Counted from the stretch's first letter, positions 23,917 through 33,274 are shown. The stretch is 64,000 nt of DNA from Kitasatospora sp. MMS16-BH015 (GCF_002943525.1 NZ_CP025394.1:1922001-1986000); one strand, 5' to 3'. The notes: generated by a model not told the origin, from the sequence alone. Translations and numbers: made by a program.

Positions 23917-25814
23917 TCACCCGCCGGCCGGCACCGCCGGGCACGCCCCGGGCCGGGCGTAGCGGACGACTTTGAGGCCCCGGACCAGCTCCGTCCGGCA
24001 GGGCTCGAACCCCCGGGCGAGCGCGGCGGTCTTGGCCCGGTCGCGGGCGTTCGGCCCGCTCCGCGGCCGGGGGTCGGTGACCAGCACGACAGCCCGCGCC
24101 CTGCGCAGCGCCGCCGTGATCGCAGCCGGTTCGGCCTCGACCCCGTTGATGGTGCCCGAATCCGCCCCGGACTCCAGCAGCGCCAGGTCGCGCAGCCCGG
24201 CGAAGGCCGCCGGGTCGTACAGCGCCGCCTCCCGCCGCGCCCCGGGCACGTACAGCACCGCGTCCCCGGGCTGGGCCAGCTCCCGGACGGCCCGCGCCGC
24301 CGCAGCCACGTCGTTCGGCCGCGCCCCCGGCGCCCGCAGCCCGAGCTCCACCGGCAGCAGCGCCAGCACGGCCACCAGCACCGCCAACCCCCGACCAGCA
24401 GCCGCCACCGCCCGGGTAGCCACCCGAGCCCCCGCGCGAGCCCCCCACCCACCAGCAGCGCCAGCCCGGCGTAGCTGTAGACCACGTACCGGTCCACGTA
24501 CAGCGGATCCAGGTACGACACCAGGATCAACACGGCCGGCGGTACCACCAGCAGCGGCACCCCGACCACCCCAAGGCCCGGCGCCCAGCCGGAAGCCGGA
24601 GCGCCAGAGGCCGGAGCCCCGGAGGCCGCGCTACGCGCTTCGTCCGCCACTGCGAGGCCAGCCCGCCCACCGACTCGGCCGCCACCCCGGCGCAGCAGCC
24701 ACGCGCAGAGCGCACCGGCTGCCGAGGTCAGCAGCGGCGCCCAGACATCGGCCCATCCGGGCGTGGTGATCCACCCCACCTGGTCGGCCTGACGCCCGCT
24801 CACCACCACCAGCGGCAGCAGGCAGAGCCCGGCCCCGCCCACCGCGAGCGCCCAGCCGAGCAGCAGCCGCCGCCCGGCCCGCCCGAGCAGCAGCGAGAGC
24901 CCGTGCGCCGCCGCCCCGAGCACCGCGAACTCGTGCAGCAACCCGCCCAGCAGCACCAACGCGCCGTACCCGGCCCACCCGCGGACCCCGGCCGCCCGTC
25001 CACCCACCGGCCCCGAGACCGCCGTCGGCCCCTGCACCGCTTCCCCGACCGACACCTCCGTCCGGCCGCCGCCCCGCCCCGCGGCCGCCGCCGAACCCGG
25101 CGCCGCTCCCCCGACCAACCCCTCCACCCGGCCGCCCACCGGCCCCGCAGCAACTGCCGGCCCCTGCACCGCTCCCCCGACCAACCCCTCCGCCACACCG
25201 CCACCCAACCCCGAGGCCGCCGCCGAACCCGGCGCCGCTCCACCGACCGACACCTCCGCCCGGCCGTCCACCGCTCCCCGCTGCCAGACCCGCACCAGCT
25301 GCCAGGTCGCCCCCACCACCGCGGTGGTGACCAGCGCGTAGGACCGCCCCTCCTGGGCGTACTGCTGCACGGCCGGCAGCAGCGCGAACACCAGCCCGGC
25401 GGCCAGTCCGGCCGTCCAACCCGCGAGACGCCGTCCCAGATCCGCGAGCAGCCCGGCCGCCAGGGCCGTGGCGAGCACCGAGGGCAGCCGCAGCGCGACC
25501 AGCCCGCCACCCCCGTCCGGCCCGAGCCCGACGGCGTCCCCGAGCAGGAAGACCCCGTGCATCAGCAGGTAGTAGAGGCCGTGCACGGCGTCGATCGAGC
25601 CGAGCAGGTGCCAGAGCTCGGGCAGGCTGCGGCGGGCCACCTGGTGGGTGACCACCTCGTCGCGCCAGATGCCGTCCTGCCGGGTGATGCCCCAGAGCCC
25701 GAGCGCCAGCGCGAGCAGCACCGGCGGCCAGACGGCCCGGGCCCACTCGGCCCGAGCCCACACCGAACGACCCCGTCCACGCAGGCCGCGCAGGCCGCGG
25801 AGCGGGCTAGCCAC
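23917..25814 (-). pseudogene. GT-C fold (family 39-like) membrane glycosyltransferase, frameshifted
   Basis: The N-terminal part is a polyprenol-dependent GT-C enzyme: GTG start at 25814, first helix, then the catalytic RDE loop in IWRDEVVTHQVARRSLPEL, followed by several membrane helices. The frame breaks near 24423-24450, after LLVGGGLARG. The natural C-terminal domain (LAVLVAVLALLPVELGLRAPG, GDAVLYVPGARREAALYDP) continues in another frame to a stop at 23917, while the original frame gives a Trp/Cys/Arg-rich tail to 23904. One base is missing, probably in a run of six or five G. It may be a true mutation, slippage or a sequencing error. The gene overlaps the BrkB-type gene by eight bases. 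Confidence 0.8.
24993..25256. repeat. 66-bp tandem repeat, four units
   Basis: Four consecutive 22-codon units at 25256-25191, 25190-25125, 25124-25059 and 25058-24993 encode EGLVGGA-type segments in a loop of the glycosyltransferase. Units 1 and 3 share GGAAPGSAAA and units 2 and 4 share QGP, so the true period is an alternating pair of 132 bp. Confidence 0.85.
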
Positions 25815-27051
25815 GTCGCGGGCGGTCGGAGTCCGGCGGCGGAGGCAGCCGCCGGTGGGTGCCGCGCGGGCGCAGACGGCTGCGCACGTTGGTCGGGGGG
25901 AGGAAGTCGGCCCAGCGCTCGGGGTACTCGGCGGGCGGGTCGGAATCGCCCTCGGCCTCGGCCCAGTCCTCCTCGTCCTCCTCCTCGACGCCCTCGGCCA
26001 GGCCGAGCTCGCGGGCCAGCACGGCCCGCTCCTTGGCCCGGCGGGCGGAGATCTCGCGGACCACCGCGGCCGCGGCCTCCTCGCTGGCCCGCTCGTTCTC
26101 GGCGCGGGCGTCGGCGGTCTCCACAGTGGGCCAGCGGCGGTCTATCGCGGCGTTCATCGCGGCGCCGATCAGCACGGCCAGCGCGACCACGCCGATCCAG
26201 AGCAGCACGGCCACCGGGGCGGCCAGCTGGCCGTACACCGAGTGCCCCTCGACCGAGCTGACCAGGTAGAGGCGGAGCAGCACGCTGCACACCACCAGCA
26301 CGCCGAGCGCGACCAGCGCGCCGGGGATGTCCTCGCGCCAGGGCGTGCTGACCGGGACGGCCACGTGGTAGAGCGTGGTGAGGAAGACCACCAGCAGCAG
26401 GATGGCCACCGGCCAGTACAGCACCTTGAGCACGCCCTGGGAGTACGGCAGCGCGTTGGCGACCAGCCCCGGCCCGGCCACCAGCAGCGGCAGCACCAGG
26501 GAGCCGATCACCAGCGCGCCGAGGTAGAGGCCCAGCGACATCAGCCGGGTCTTGACCAGGCCGCGCTTGCCGTCCAGGCCGTACATCACGGTGATGGTGT
26601 CGATGAAGATGTAGAGGGCGCGCGAGCCGGACCAGAGCGAGAGCAGGAAGCCGATCGAGATCAGGTCGGGCCGGGTGTGGTCGAAGACGTCGCTCAGCAG
26701 CGGTTGGACGATCTGCTCGACCGAGGTCGGCGAGAGCACCGTCCCGGCGGCCGAGACGATGTCGTCCTTGAGCTTGTCGATGGTGCCGGCGCCGAGGATG
26801 TCGTCGAGGTAGCCGAGGGTGCCGGCCAGGCAGAGCAGCAGCGGGGGGATGGAGAGCAGCGTGAAGAACGCGGCCTCCGCCGCGAGGCCGGTGACCCGGT
26901 ACTCGACGCAGGTGTTGGTGGTGTCCTTGAGCAGCGCCCAGAGGGTGGACGGCCAGGTGACGCGCTTGGCCGCACGGCGGGCGCCCTTGCCGCGGCGGCG
27001 CGAGGGGCGCTCGGTGGCGCCGTTCCTGGAAGTTTCCCCTGCTGGTTGCAC
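25807..27051 (-). CDS. YihY/BrkB-family inner-membrane protein
   Basis: 414 residues with about six membrane helices. The family hallmark is the first block, EYRVTGLAAEAAFFTLLSIPPLLL, and the later LWSGSRALYIFIDTI and YHVAVP segments. A long charged cytoplasmic tail (AEAEGDSDPPAEYPERW) ends the protein. The function of the family is uncertain; it is not a proven ribonuclease despite the old RNase BN name. I chose the GTG at 27051 because GGGGG precedes it; the frame is open to 27171. It overlaps the glycosyltransferase start, so the two are an operon. Confidence 0.85.
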   Translation of the reverse strand: MQPAGETSRNGATERPSRRRGKGARRAAKRVTWPSTLWALLKDTTNTCVEYRVTGLAAEAAFFTLLSIPPLLLCLAGTLGYLDDILGAGTIDKLKDDIVSAAGTVLSPTSVEQIVQPLLSDVFDHTRPDLISIGFLLSLWSGSRALYIFIDTITVMYGLDGKRGLVKTRLMSLGLYLGALVIGSLVLPLLVAGPGLVANALPYSQGVLKVLYWPVAILLLVVFLTTLYHVAVPVSTPWREDIPGALVALGVLVVCSVLLRLYLVSSVEGHSVYGQLAAPVAVLLWIGVVALAVLIGAAMNAAIDRRWPTVETADARAENERASEEAAAAVVREISARRAKERAVLARELGLAEGVEEEDEEDWAEAEGDSDPPAEYPERWADFLPPTNVRSRLRPRGTHRRLPPPPDSDRPRRG

Positions 27052-27387
27052 CCCCCTACGGTAGCGGCCCGGCCTGCCCCGGTACGGCCGCGTGCCACGG
27101 CAGGACGACGGATGCCCTATCACCTTCAGGGGTACTTGCGGCCGTAGTGGTTGGCGATGTGTCATATTCACCGGACGGAGTCCGCGAAGAGGCCGAGAAG
27201 AGGCCGCGAAGAGCCTGCTCAGCAGTCAGGGCCATGCCATCCGGAGCGGCACTCCCCACGCACCACCGCTCTACCGCCCACGCCCCTGTACTGCGGCAGT
27301 TCGGCCGCGTCTCAGCGGGCGATACGGTTATGTCCAGAGTGCGGACGTTAGTGGACCGGCAGTCGCCCGCCGTGCGAATCTCTTGCC
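27052..27387. promoter_or_regulatory. Divergent region upstream of the sulfur operon
   Basis: 336 bases between the BrkB-type gene and the sulfur leader peptide. It contains an 11-bp direct repeat (GAAGAGGCCG-type, near 27187-27221) and a possible -10 element TACGGT (27323-27328), whose -35 partner is weak. I see no gene. The sulfur operon promoter should lie here. Confidence 0.4.
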
Positions 27388-27471
27388 ATGCCAAGCACCG
27401 GAACCACCCTGGTAGGTCGACTCCACGTCGACCTCCTTCGCGTGGCCAGTGCGATCTGTCCGGTGATCTGA
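27388..27471 (+). CDS. Sulfur-operon leader peptide
   Basis: A 27-residue ORF starting MPSTGTTLVGRL and continuing HVDLLRVASAICPVI. The HVDLLRVASAIC core matches the short 'putative leader peptide' family that precedes sulfur-assimilation operons in streptomycetes, where a cysteine codon sits near the end. It lies 218 bases before the sulfite reductase. The likely role is attenuation or translational sensing of cysteine supply. The family resemblance is from memory; the ORF itself is directly visible. Confidence 0.75.
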   Translation: MPSTGTTLVGRLHVDLLRVASAICPVI

Positions 27472-27689
27472 GCCCCACCCCGCTGCCACCACCGCACTCG
27501 GCCCGGCACCACCCTCCCCGGCCGCCGACGCGGACGAAGCGCGCCCCTCTCGGGCTTGGTCACTGCATCCCAGCCCTGCACGGCACCACCGTGAAACCCC
27601 TGATCAAGGCAGGTCCGCGCCCTGACGCGCAGCGATCCGCCGTGATCTGCCACGAACCGCCACCCCAGACCGCTGATGAAGGACGACAC

Positions 27690-29414
27690 ATGGCTCCCAC
27701 GCCCGACTCGGTCGAGCCCCAGGCCGACAGCGCCGCCGTGCGCCGTCCCGCCGCCGCCCGCAAGGTGACCCGCCACCGCGGCGAGGGCCAGTGGGGCATG
27801 GGGCACTACTCCCCTCTGAACGCCAACGAGCAGTTCAAGCGGGACGACGACGGTCTCAATGTGCGGACACGCATTGAGACGATCTACGCGAAGAACGGCT
27901 TCGCGTCGATCGACCCGTCCGACCTGCGCGGCCGGATGCGCTGGTGGGGGCTGTACACCCAGCGCAAGGAGGGGATCGACGGCGGCAAGACCGGCATCCT
28001 GGAGCCGCACGAGCTCGACGCCGAGTACTTCATGCTGCGGGTCCGGATCGACGGCGGCCAGCTCACCGTCGCCCAGCTCAAGGCGATCGCCGAGGTCTCC
28101 GAGGAGTACGGCCGGGGCACCGCCGACCTGACCGACCGGCAGAACGTCCAGTACCACTGGATCCGGGTCGAGGACATGCCCGCGATCTGGCAGAAGCTGG
28201 AGGGCGTCGGCCTCTCCACCACCGAGGCCTGCGGTGACACCCCGCGCGTCATCCTCGGCTCCCCGGTGGCCGGCGTGGCCGAGGACGAGATCATCGACGG
28301 CACCCCCGCGATCGCCGAGATCCAGCGCCGCTTCATCGGCAACCCGGAGTTCTCGAACCTGCCGCGCAAGTTCAAGTCCGCGATCTCCGGCTCCCCGCTG
28401 CTGGACGTCGCGCACGAGATCAACGACATCGCCTTCGTCGGCGTGGTCCACCCCGAGCACGGCCCGGGCTTCGACCTCTGGGTCGGCGGCGGCCTCTCCA
28501 CCAACCCCAAGCTGGGCGTCCGCCTCGGTGCCTGGGTGCCGCTGGAGGAGGTGCCGGACGTCTACGGCGGGGTGATCGGCATCTTCCGCGACTACGGGTA
28601 CCGCCGCCTGCGCAACCGCGCCCGGTTGAAGTTCCTGGTCGCCGACTGGGGCCCGGAGAAGTTCCGCCAGGTGCTCCAGGACGAGTACCTCAAGTACGAG
28701 CTGATCGACGGCCCCGCACCCAAGGAGCCCTCGGGCGTCTGGCGCGACCACGTGGGCGTGCACAAGCAGAAGGACGGCAAGTTCTACGTCGGCTTCGCGC
28801 CGCGCGTGGGCCGGATGGACGGCAAGCTGCTCGGCGCGGTCGCCGACCTCGCCGCCGCGCACGGCTCGGACCGGCTGCGCACCACCGCCGAGCAGAAGAT
28901 GATCGTGCTCGACGTGGCCGAGGAGCAGGTCGCCTCGCTGGTGGCCGGCCTGGAGGCGCTGGACCTGCGGGTCACCCCGTCCCCGTTCCGCCGCGGCACG
29001 ATGGCCTGCACCGGCATCGAGTACTGCAAGCTCGCCATCGTCGAGACCAAGCAGCGCGGCCGCGACCTGATCGAGGAGCTGGAGACCCGGCTGCCGGAGT
29101 TCGCCGAGCCGCTGACCATCAACATCAACGGCTGCCCGAACGCCTGCGCCCGCATCCAGGTCGCGGACATCGGCCTCAAGGGCCAGCTGGTCACCGACGA
29201 GAACGGCAACCAGGTCGAGGGCTACCAGGTGCACCTCGGTGGCGCGCTGGGCCTGGAGGCCGGCTTCGGCCGCAAGGTCCGCGGCCTCAAGGTCACCAGC
29301 GCCGGCCTGCCGGACTACGTCGAGCGCGTGCTGACCCGCTTCCAGGAGCAGCGCACCGAGGGCGAGCGGTTCGCCCAGTGGACGGCCCGGGCCAGTGAGG
29401 CGGACCTGGCATGA
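27690..29414 (+). CDS. sirA: Ferredoxin-dependent sulfite (nitrite/sulfite) reductase
   Basis: Reduces sulfite to sulfide with six electrons, using siroheme and a 4Fe-4S cluster. The cluster cysteines are Cys440 and Cys446 (CTGIEYC) and Cys482 and Cys486 (NGCPNAC), all present. The 574-residue length and the two ferredoxin-like half domains fit the assimilatory family. The operon context with cysH and the sulfate-activating enzymes favours sulfite over nitrite. AAGGA precedes the ATG at 27690; an open frame runs much further upstream but is non-coding in character. A four-base ATGA overlap leads to the next gene. Confidence 0.93.
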   Translation: MAPTPDSVEPQADSAAVRRPAAARKVTRHRGEGQWGMGHYSPLNANEQFKRDDDGLNVRTRIETIYAKNGFASIDPSDLRGRMRWWGLYTQRKEGIDGGKTGILEPHELDAEYFMLRVRIDGGQLTVAQLKAIAEVSEEYGRGTADLTDRQNVQYHWIRVEDMPAIWQKLEGVGLSTTEACGDTPRVILGSPVAGVAEDEIIDGTPAIAEIQRRFIGNPEFSNLPRKFKSAISGSPLLDVAHEINDIAFVGVVHPEHGPGFDLWVGGGLSTNPKLGVRLGAWVPLEEVPDVYGGVIGIFRDYGYRRLRNRARLKFLVADWGPEKFRQVLQDEYLKYELIDGPAPKEPSGVWRDHVGVHKQKDGKFYVGFAPRVGRMDGKLLGAVADLAAAHGSDRLRTTAEQKMIVLDVAEEQVASLVAGLEALDLRVTPSPFRRGTMACTGIEYCKLAIVETKQRGRDLIEELETRLPEFAEPLTININGCPNACARIQVADIGLKGQLVTDENGNQVEGYQVHLGGALGLEAGFGRKVRGLKVTSAGLPDYVERVLTRFQEQRTEGERFAQWTARASEADLA

Positions 29415-29602
29415 GCGAGCGCGCCGCACCGTTCCACTGCCCCTACTGCGGGGACGAGGACCTGCGACCCTCCGCCGAGGGGGGCCACGGGGCCTGGGAG
29501 TGCGCGTCCTGCCGGCGCGCCTTCCAGCTGAAGTTCCTCGGCCTGCTGACCGGCAACACGTCAACCACCAACGGGGGTACGGCTCATGAGCACGACCACT
29601 GA
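29411..29602 (+). CDS. Small zinc-ribbon protein of the sulfur operon
   Basis: 63 residues with two CxxC pairs, CPYCGDEDL and CASCRRAF, forming a zinc ribbon or a small redox/cluster site, and a His-rich end (AHEHDH). It overlaps sirA by four bases and cysH by 17, so all three are translated together. A short protein is conserved at this position in streptomycete sulfur operons; its function is unknown. It could help load or protect the reductases. Confidence 0.82.
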   Translation: MSERAAPFHCPYCGDEDLRPSAEGGHGAWECASCRRAFQLKFLGLLTGNTSTTNGGTAHEHDH

Positions 29603-30284
29603 CCTGGAGGCCCTGGTCGCCCAGGCGGCCGTCGACCTGGAGGAGGCGACCCCGCAGGAGATCCTGAAGTGGGCCGCCGACACCTTCGGCGAGCGCTTCT
29701 GCGTCACCTCCTCGATGGAGGACGCGGTCGTCGCCCACCTGGCCTCCTCGGTCTTCCCCGGCGTGGACGTGGTCTTCCTCGACACCGGCTACCACTTCGC
29801 CGAGACCATCGGCACCCGGGACGCCGTGGCCGCCGTGATGCCGGTCAACGTCATCACGCTCAAGCCGCTGCAGACCGTGGCCGAGCAGGACGCCCAGTAC
29901 GGGCCCAACCTGCACGACCGCGACCCGGACCTGTGCTGCTCGCTCCGCAAGGTCGAGCCGCTCAACCGGGGCCTCGGGGCCTACGACGCCTGGGCCACCG
30001 GCCTGCGCCGCGACGAGTCCCCGAGCCGGGCGAACACCCCGGTGGTGGCCTGGGACGCCAAGCGCCGCAAGGTCAAGATCGCCCCGATCGCCCGCTGGAC
30101 CCAGCAGGACGTGGACGACTACGTCGCCGCGAACGGCGTGCTGCTCAACCCCCTGCTCTGGGAGGGCTACACCTCGATCGGGTGCTCGCCCCTCTCCTGC
30201 ACCGCCAAGCCGGGCGAGGGCGAGGAGGGCCGAGCCGGCCGCTGGGCGGGCTCGGGCAAGACCGAGTGTGGGATCCACCTTTAG
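29586..30284 (+). CDS. cysH: Adenylylsulfate/phosphoadenylylsulfate reductase
   Basis: Reduces activated sulfate to sulfite. 232 residues. Cys117-Cys118 (DLCCSLRKVEPL) and a second cysteine pair mark the 4Fe-4S, APS-type branch, and the catalytic cysteine is Cys228 in KTECGIHL. The second pair is Cys200 and Cys205 (GCSPLSC), spaced CX4C, where the usual motif is CX2C; two residues appear inserted. GGGGG precedes the ATG, which lies inside the previous gene. Confidence 0.92.
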   Translation: MSTTTDLEALVAQAAVDLEEATPQEILKWAADTFGERFCVTSSMEDAVVAHLASSVFPGVDVVFLDTGYHFAETIGTRDAVAAVMPVNVITLKPLQTVAEQDAQYGPNLHDRDPDLCCSLRKVEPLNRGLGAYDAWATGLRRDESPSRANTPVVAWDAKRRKVKIAPIARWTQQDVDDYVAANGVLLNPLLWEGYTSIGCSPLSCTAKPGEGEEGRAGRWAGSGKTECGIHL

Positions 30285-30328
30285 ACCGTCAGCGACACCA
30301 ACCAACCTTCGGAGCAGGAGACTTCACC

Positions 30329-30883
30329 GTGACCACAGCCACAGTGACAGAGCGCGGCGCCACCGTGTGGCTGACCGGGCTGCCCAGCGCGGGCAAGACC
30401 ACGCTGGCCTTCGCCCTGGCCGAGCGGCTGCGCGCCGAGGGCCACCAGGTGGAGGTGCTGGACGGCGACGAGATCCGCGAGTTCCTCTCCAAGGGCCTGG
30501 GCTTCACCGAGGAGGACCGGCACACCAACGTGACCCGGATCGGCTTCGTCGCCCAGAAGCTCGCCTCGCACGGCGTCAAGGTGCTCGCCCCGGTGATCGC
30601 CCCCTACGCCGCCTCCCGCGCCGCCGTCCGCGAGCAGCACGACAAGGCCGGCACCGACTTCCTGGAGATCCACGTCGCCACCCCGGTCGAGGTCTGCTCC
30701 GAGCGGGACGTCAAGGGCCTGTACGCCAAGCAGGCCGCCGGCGAGATCGCCCACCTGACCGGCGTGGACGACCCGTACCAGGCACCCGAGCACCCCGACC
30801 TGCGCATCGAGACCCAGCGGCAGTCGGTGGCCGAATCCGCCGCCGCACTGCACGCCTTCCTGACCACGAGGGGCCTGGCATGA
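30329..30883 (+). CDS. cysC: Adenylylsulfate kinase
   Basis: Phosphorylates APS to PAPS. The P-loop is GLPSAGKTT (near residue 15), with DGDEIREFLSKGLGF and the RDVKGLYAKQAAGEI segment typical of the family. 184 residues, normal. The GTG at 30329 has GCAGGAG eight bases upstream. Its presence with an APS-type CysH suggests that PAPS serves sulfation, or that the reductase accepts both. It overlaps cysD (ATGA). Confidence 0.93.
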   Translation: MTTATVTERGATVWLTGLPSAGKTTLAFALAERLRAEGHQVEVLDGDEIREFLSKGLGFTEEDRHTNVTRIGFVAQKLASHGVKVLAPVIAPYAASRAAVREQHDKAGTDFLEIHVATPVEVCSERDVKGLYAKQAAGEIAHLTGVDDPYQAPEHPDLRIETQRQSVAESAAALHAFLTTRGLA

Positions 30884-31812
30884 CGACCGCGACCCACACC
30901 CCGGCCGCGGCCAACGAGTACGCGCTCTCCCACCTGGACGCGCTCGAGGCCGAGTCGGTGCACATCTTCCGCGAGGTGGCGGGCGAGTTCGAGCGGCCGG
31001 TGATCCTCTTCTCCGGCGGCAAGGACTCGATCGTCATGCTGCACTTGGCGCTCAAGGCGTTCGCCCCGGCCGCGATCCCCTTCTCGCTGCTGCACGTGGA
31101 CACCGGCCACAACTTCCCCGAGGTGCTGGCCTACCGCGACCGCGCCGTGGCCCAGCACAACCTCCGCCTGCACGTCGCGCTGGTGCAGGACTACATCGAC
31201 GACGGCCGACTGCGCGAGCGCCCGGACGGGCTGCGCAACCCGCTGCAGACCGTCCCGCTGCTCGACGGCATCGAGACCGGCCGCTTCGACGCCGTCTTCG
31301 GCGGCGGCCGCCGCGACGAGGAGAAGGCCCGCGCCAAGGAGCGCGTCTTCTCCCTGCGCGACGAGTTCGGCGCCTGGGACCCGCGCCGCCAGCGCCCCGA
31401 GCTGTGGAACCTCTACAACGGCAAGCACGCCGTCGGCGAGCACGTCCGGGTCTTCCCGCTCTCCAACTGGACCGAGCTGGACGTCTGGCAGTACATCGAG
31501 CGGGAGAAGATCGAGCTCCCCGAGATCTACTTCGCCCACGAGCGCGAGGTGTTCTCCCGCAACGGCATGTGGCTGACCGCCGGCGAGTGGGGCGGCCCCA
31601 AGGAGAACGAGCCGGTCGAGACCCGCCTGGTGCGCTACCGCACCGTGGGCGACATGTCCTGCACCGGTGCGGTCGACTCCGACGCCGTCGCCATCACCGA
31701 CGTGATCACCGAGATCGCTGCCAGCCGCCTCACCGAGCGCGGCGCCACCCGCGCCGACGACAAGATGTCCGAGGCCGCCATGGAGGACCGCAAGCGCGAG
31801 GGGTACTTCTAA
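30880..31812 (+). CDS. cysD: Sulfate adenylyltransferase subunit 2
   Basis: Catalytic subunit of ATP sulfurylase, of the PP-loop ATPase fold: ILFSGGKDSIVMLHLA is the signature, and VFGGGRRDEEKARAKERVFS and DKMSEAAMEDRKREGYF complete the family pattern. 310 residues. It works with the CysN GTPase encoded next. Confidence 0.95.
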   Translation: MTTATHTPAAANEYALSHLDALEAESVHIFREVAGEFERPVILFSGGKDSIVMLHLALKAFAPAAIPFSLLHVDTGHNFPEVLAYRDRAVAQHNLRLHVALVQDYIDDGRLRERPDGLRNPLQTVPLLDGIETGRFDAVFGGGRRDEEKARAKERVFSLRDEFGAWDPRRQRPELWNLYNGKHAVGEHVRVFPLSNWTELDVWQYIEREKIELPEIYFAHEREVFSRNGMWLTAGEWGGPKENEPVETRLVRYRTVGDMSCTGAVDSDAVAITDVITEIAASRLTERGATRADDKMSEAAMEDRKREGYF

Positions 31813-31814
31813 CC

Positions 31815-33161
31815 ATGACGACCGAACTGCACTCCACCGACGCCGTGTTCGGCGAGGCCGCCGCCACCGCGCTGCTGCGCTTCGCCACCGCCGGCTCCGT
31901 CGACGACGGCAAGTCCACCCTGGTCGGCCGGCTGCTGCACGACTCCAAGTCGGTGCTCGCCGACCAGCTGGAGGCCGTCGAGCGCGTTTCGCTGGGCCGC
32001 GGCCAGGAGGCCCCGGACCTGGCGCTGCTCACCGACGGCCTGCGCGCCGAGCGCGAGCAGGGCATCACCATCGACGTGGCCTACCGCTACTTCGCCACCC
32101 CCAGGCGGCGGTTCATCCTCGCCGACACCCCGGGGCACGTGCAGTACACCCGCAACATGGTGACCGGCGCCTCCACCGCCGAGCTGGCCGTCGTGCTGGT
32201 GGACGCCCGCAACGGTGTGGTCGAGCAGACCCGCCGGCACGCCGCCGTCACCGCCCTGCTGCGGGTGCCGCACGTCGTCCTGGCCGTCAACAAGATGGAC
32301 CTGGTCGGCTACCAGGAGCACGTCTTCGCCGCCATCGCCGAGGAGTTCACCGCCTACGCGGCCTCGCTGGGCGTCACCGACATCGTCGCGGTGCCGATCT
32401 CGGCCCTGGCCGGCGACAACGTGGTCGAGCCCTCCGCGCACATGGACTGGTACGGCGGCCCGACCCTGCTGGAGTACCTGGAGACCGTCCCGGTCGGCAG
32501 CGACCCGAGCGTCGAGCCGGCCCGCTTCCCGGTGCAGTACGTGATCCGGCCGCAGAGCGAGGAGCACCACGACTACCGGGGCTACGCCGGTCAGTTGGCC
32601 TCCGGTGTGCTGCGCACCGGCGACACCGTCACGGTGCTGCCGAGCGGCCACACCACCACGGTGGCCGGGATCGACGTGCTCGGCACCGAGACCGACATCG
32701 CCTGGGCCCCCCAGTCGATCACCGTCCGCCTCGCCGAGGACATCGACATCTCCCGCGGCGACCTGATCGCGGCCGGCCGGGTGGCCGAGCCCACCAAGGA
32801 CGTGGTGGCCACCGTCAGCCACCTGCACGAGCGCCCGCTCAAGGTCGGCGACAAGCTGCTGCTCAAGCACACCACCCGTACGGTGCGCGCGCTGGTCAAG
32901 GAGATCTCCTACCGGATCGACATCGACACCCTGGAGCAGCGCCCGGCCACCGACGGGCTGAACGTCAACGACATCGGCCGCGTGGTGCTGCGCACCTCCG
33001 AGCCGCTGGCGCTGGACAGCTACACCGAGAACCGCCGGACCGGGTCGTTCCTGTTGATCGACCCGGCCGACGGCACCACCCTCACCGCCGGCATGGCGGG
33101 CGAGTCGTTCACCACCACCCCGGCCCAGGCGGCCGCGGCGGACGAGGAGGACTGGGTCTGA
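31815..33161 (+). CDS. cysN: Sulfate adenylyltransferase subunit 1 (GTPase)
   Basis: Translation-factor-like GTPase that drives the CysD reaction. G1 AGSVDDGKSTLVGR, G3 DTPGHVQYTRNM and G4 NKMDL are all intact. 448 residues, without a fused CysC domain, consistent with the separate cysC gene. It begins two bases after the cysD stop. Confidence 0.95.
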   Translation: MTTELHSTDAVFGEAAATALLRFATAGSVDDGKSTLVGRLLHDSKSVLADQLEAVERVSLGRGQEAPDLALLTDGLRAEREQGITIDVAYRYFATPRRRFILADTPGHVQYTRNMVTGASTAELAVVLVDARNGVVEQTRRHAAVTALLRVPHVVLAVNKMDLVGYQEHVFAAIAEEFTAYAASLGVTDIVAVPISALAGDNVVEPSAHMDWYGGPTLLEYLETVPVGSDPSVEPARFPVQYVIRPQSEEHHDYRGYAGQLASGVLRTGDTVTVLPSGHTTTVAGIDVLGTETDIAWAPQSITVRLAEDIDISRGDLIAAGRVAEPTKDVVATVSHLHERPLKVGDKLLLKHTTRTVRALVKEISYRIDIDTLEQRPATDGLNVNDIGRVVLRTSEPLALDSYTENRRTGSFLLIDPADGTTLTAGMAGESFTTTPAQAAAADEEDWV

Positions 33162-33274
33162 TGGCGCGCGAGGCGTACTCGGACATGGCGAAGGAAGGCG
33201 GCCGCGTCGGCAGCGGCGTCCTCGGCAGCGGCCAGGGCGGACTGATGCGATGTGCGGGCGGGCAGGGGCGCTGA
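33161..33274 (+). CDS. Possible small ORF after cysN
   Basis: A 37-residue frame whose ATG overlaps the cysN stop (TGATG). It starts MAREAYSDMAKEGG and continues Gly/Ser-rich to RCAGGQGR. There is no independent ribosome binding site and no recognised family; codon choice is streptomycete-like. It may be an accident of high GC or a short protein translated by re-initiation. Confidence 0.3.
   Translation: MAREAYSDMAKEGGRVGSGVLGSGQGGLMRCAGGQGR

Noticed and set aside
27348..30305. 985-codon minus-strand open frame opposite sirA and cysH
   Set aside because: Same reason: the plus strand carries conserved enzymes with intact motifs.
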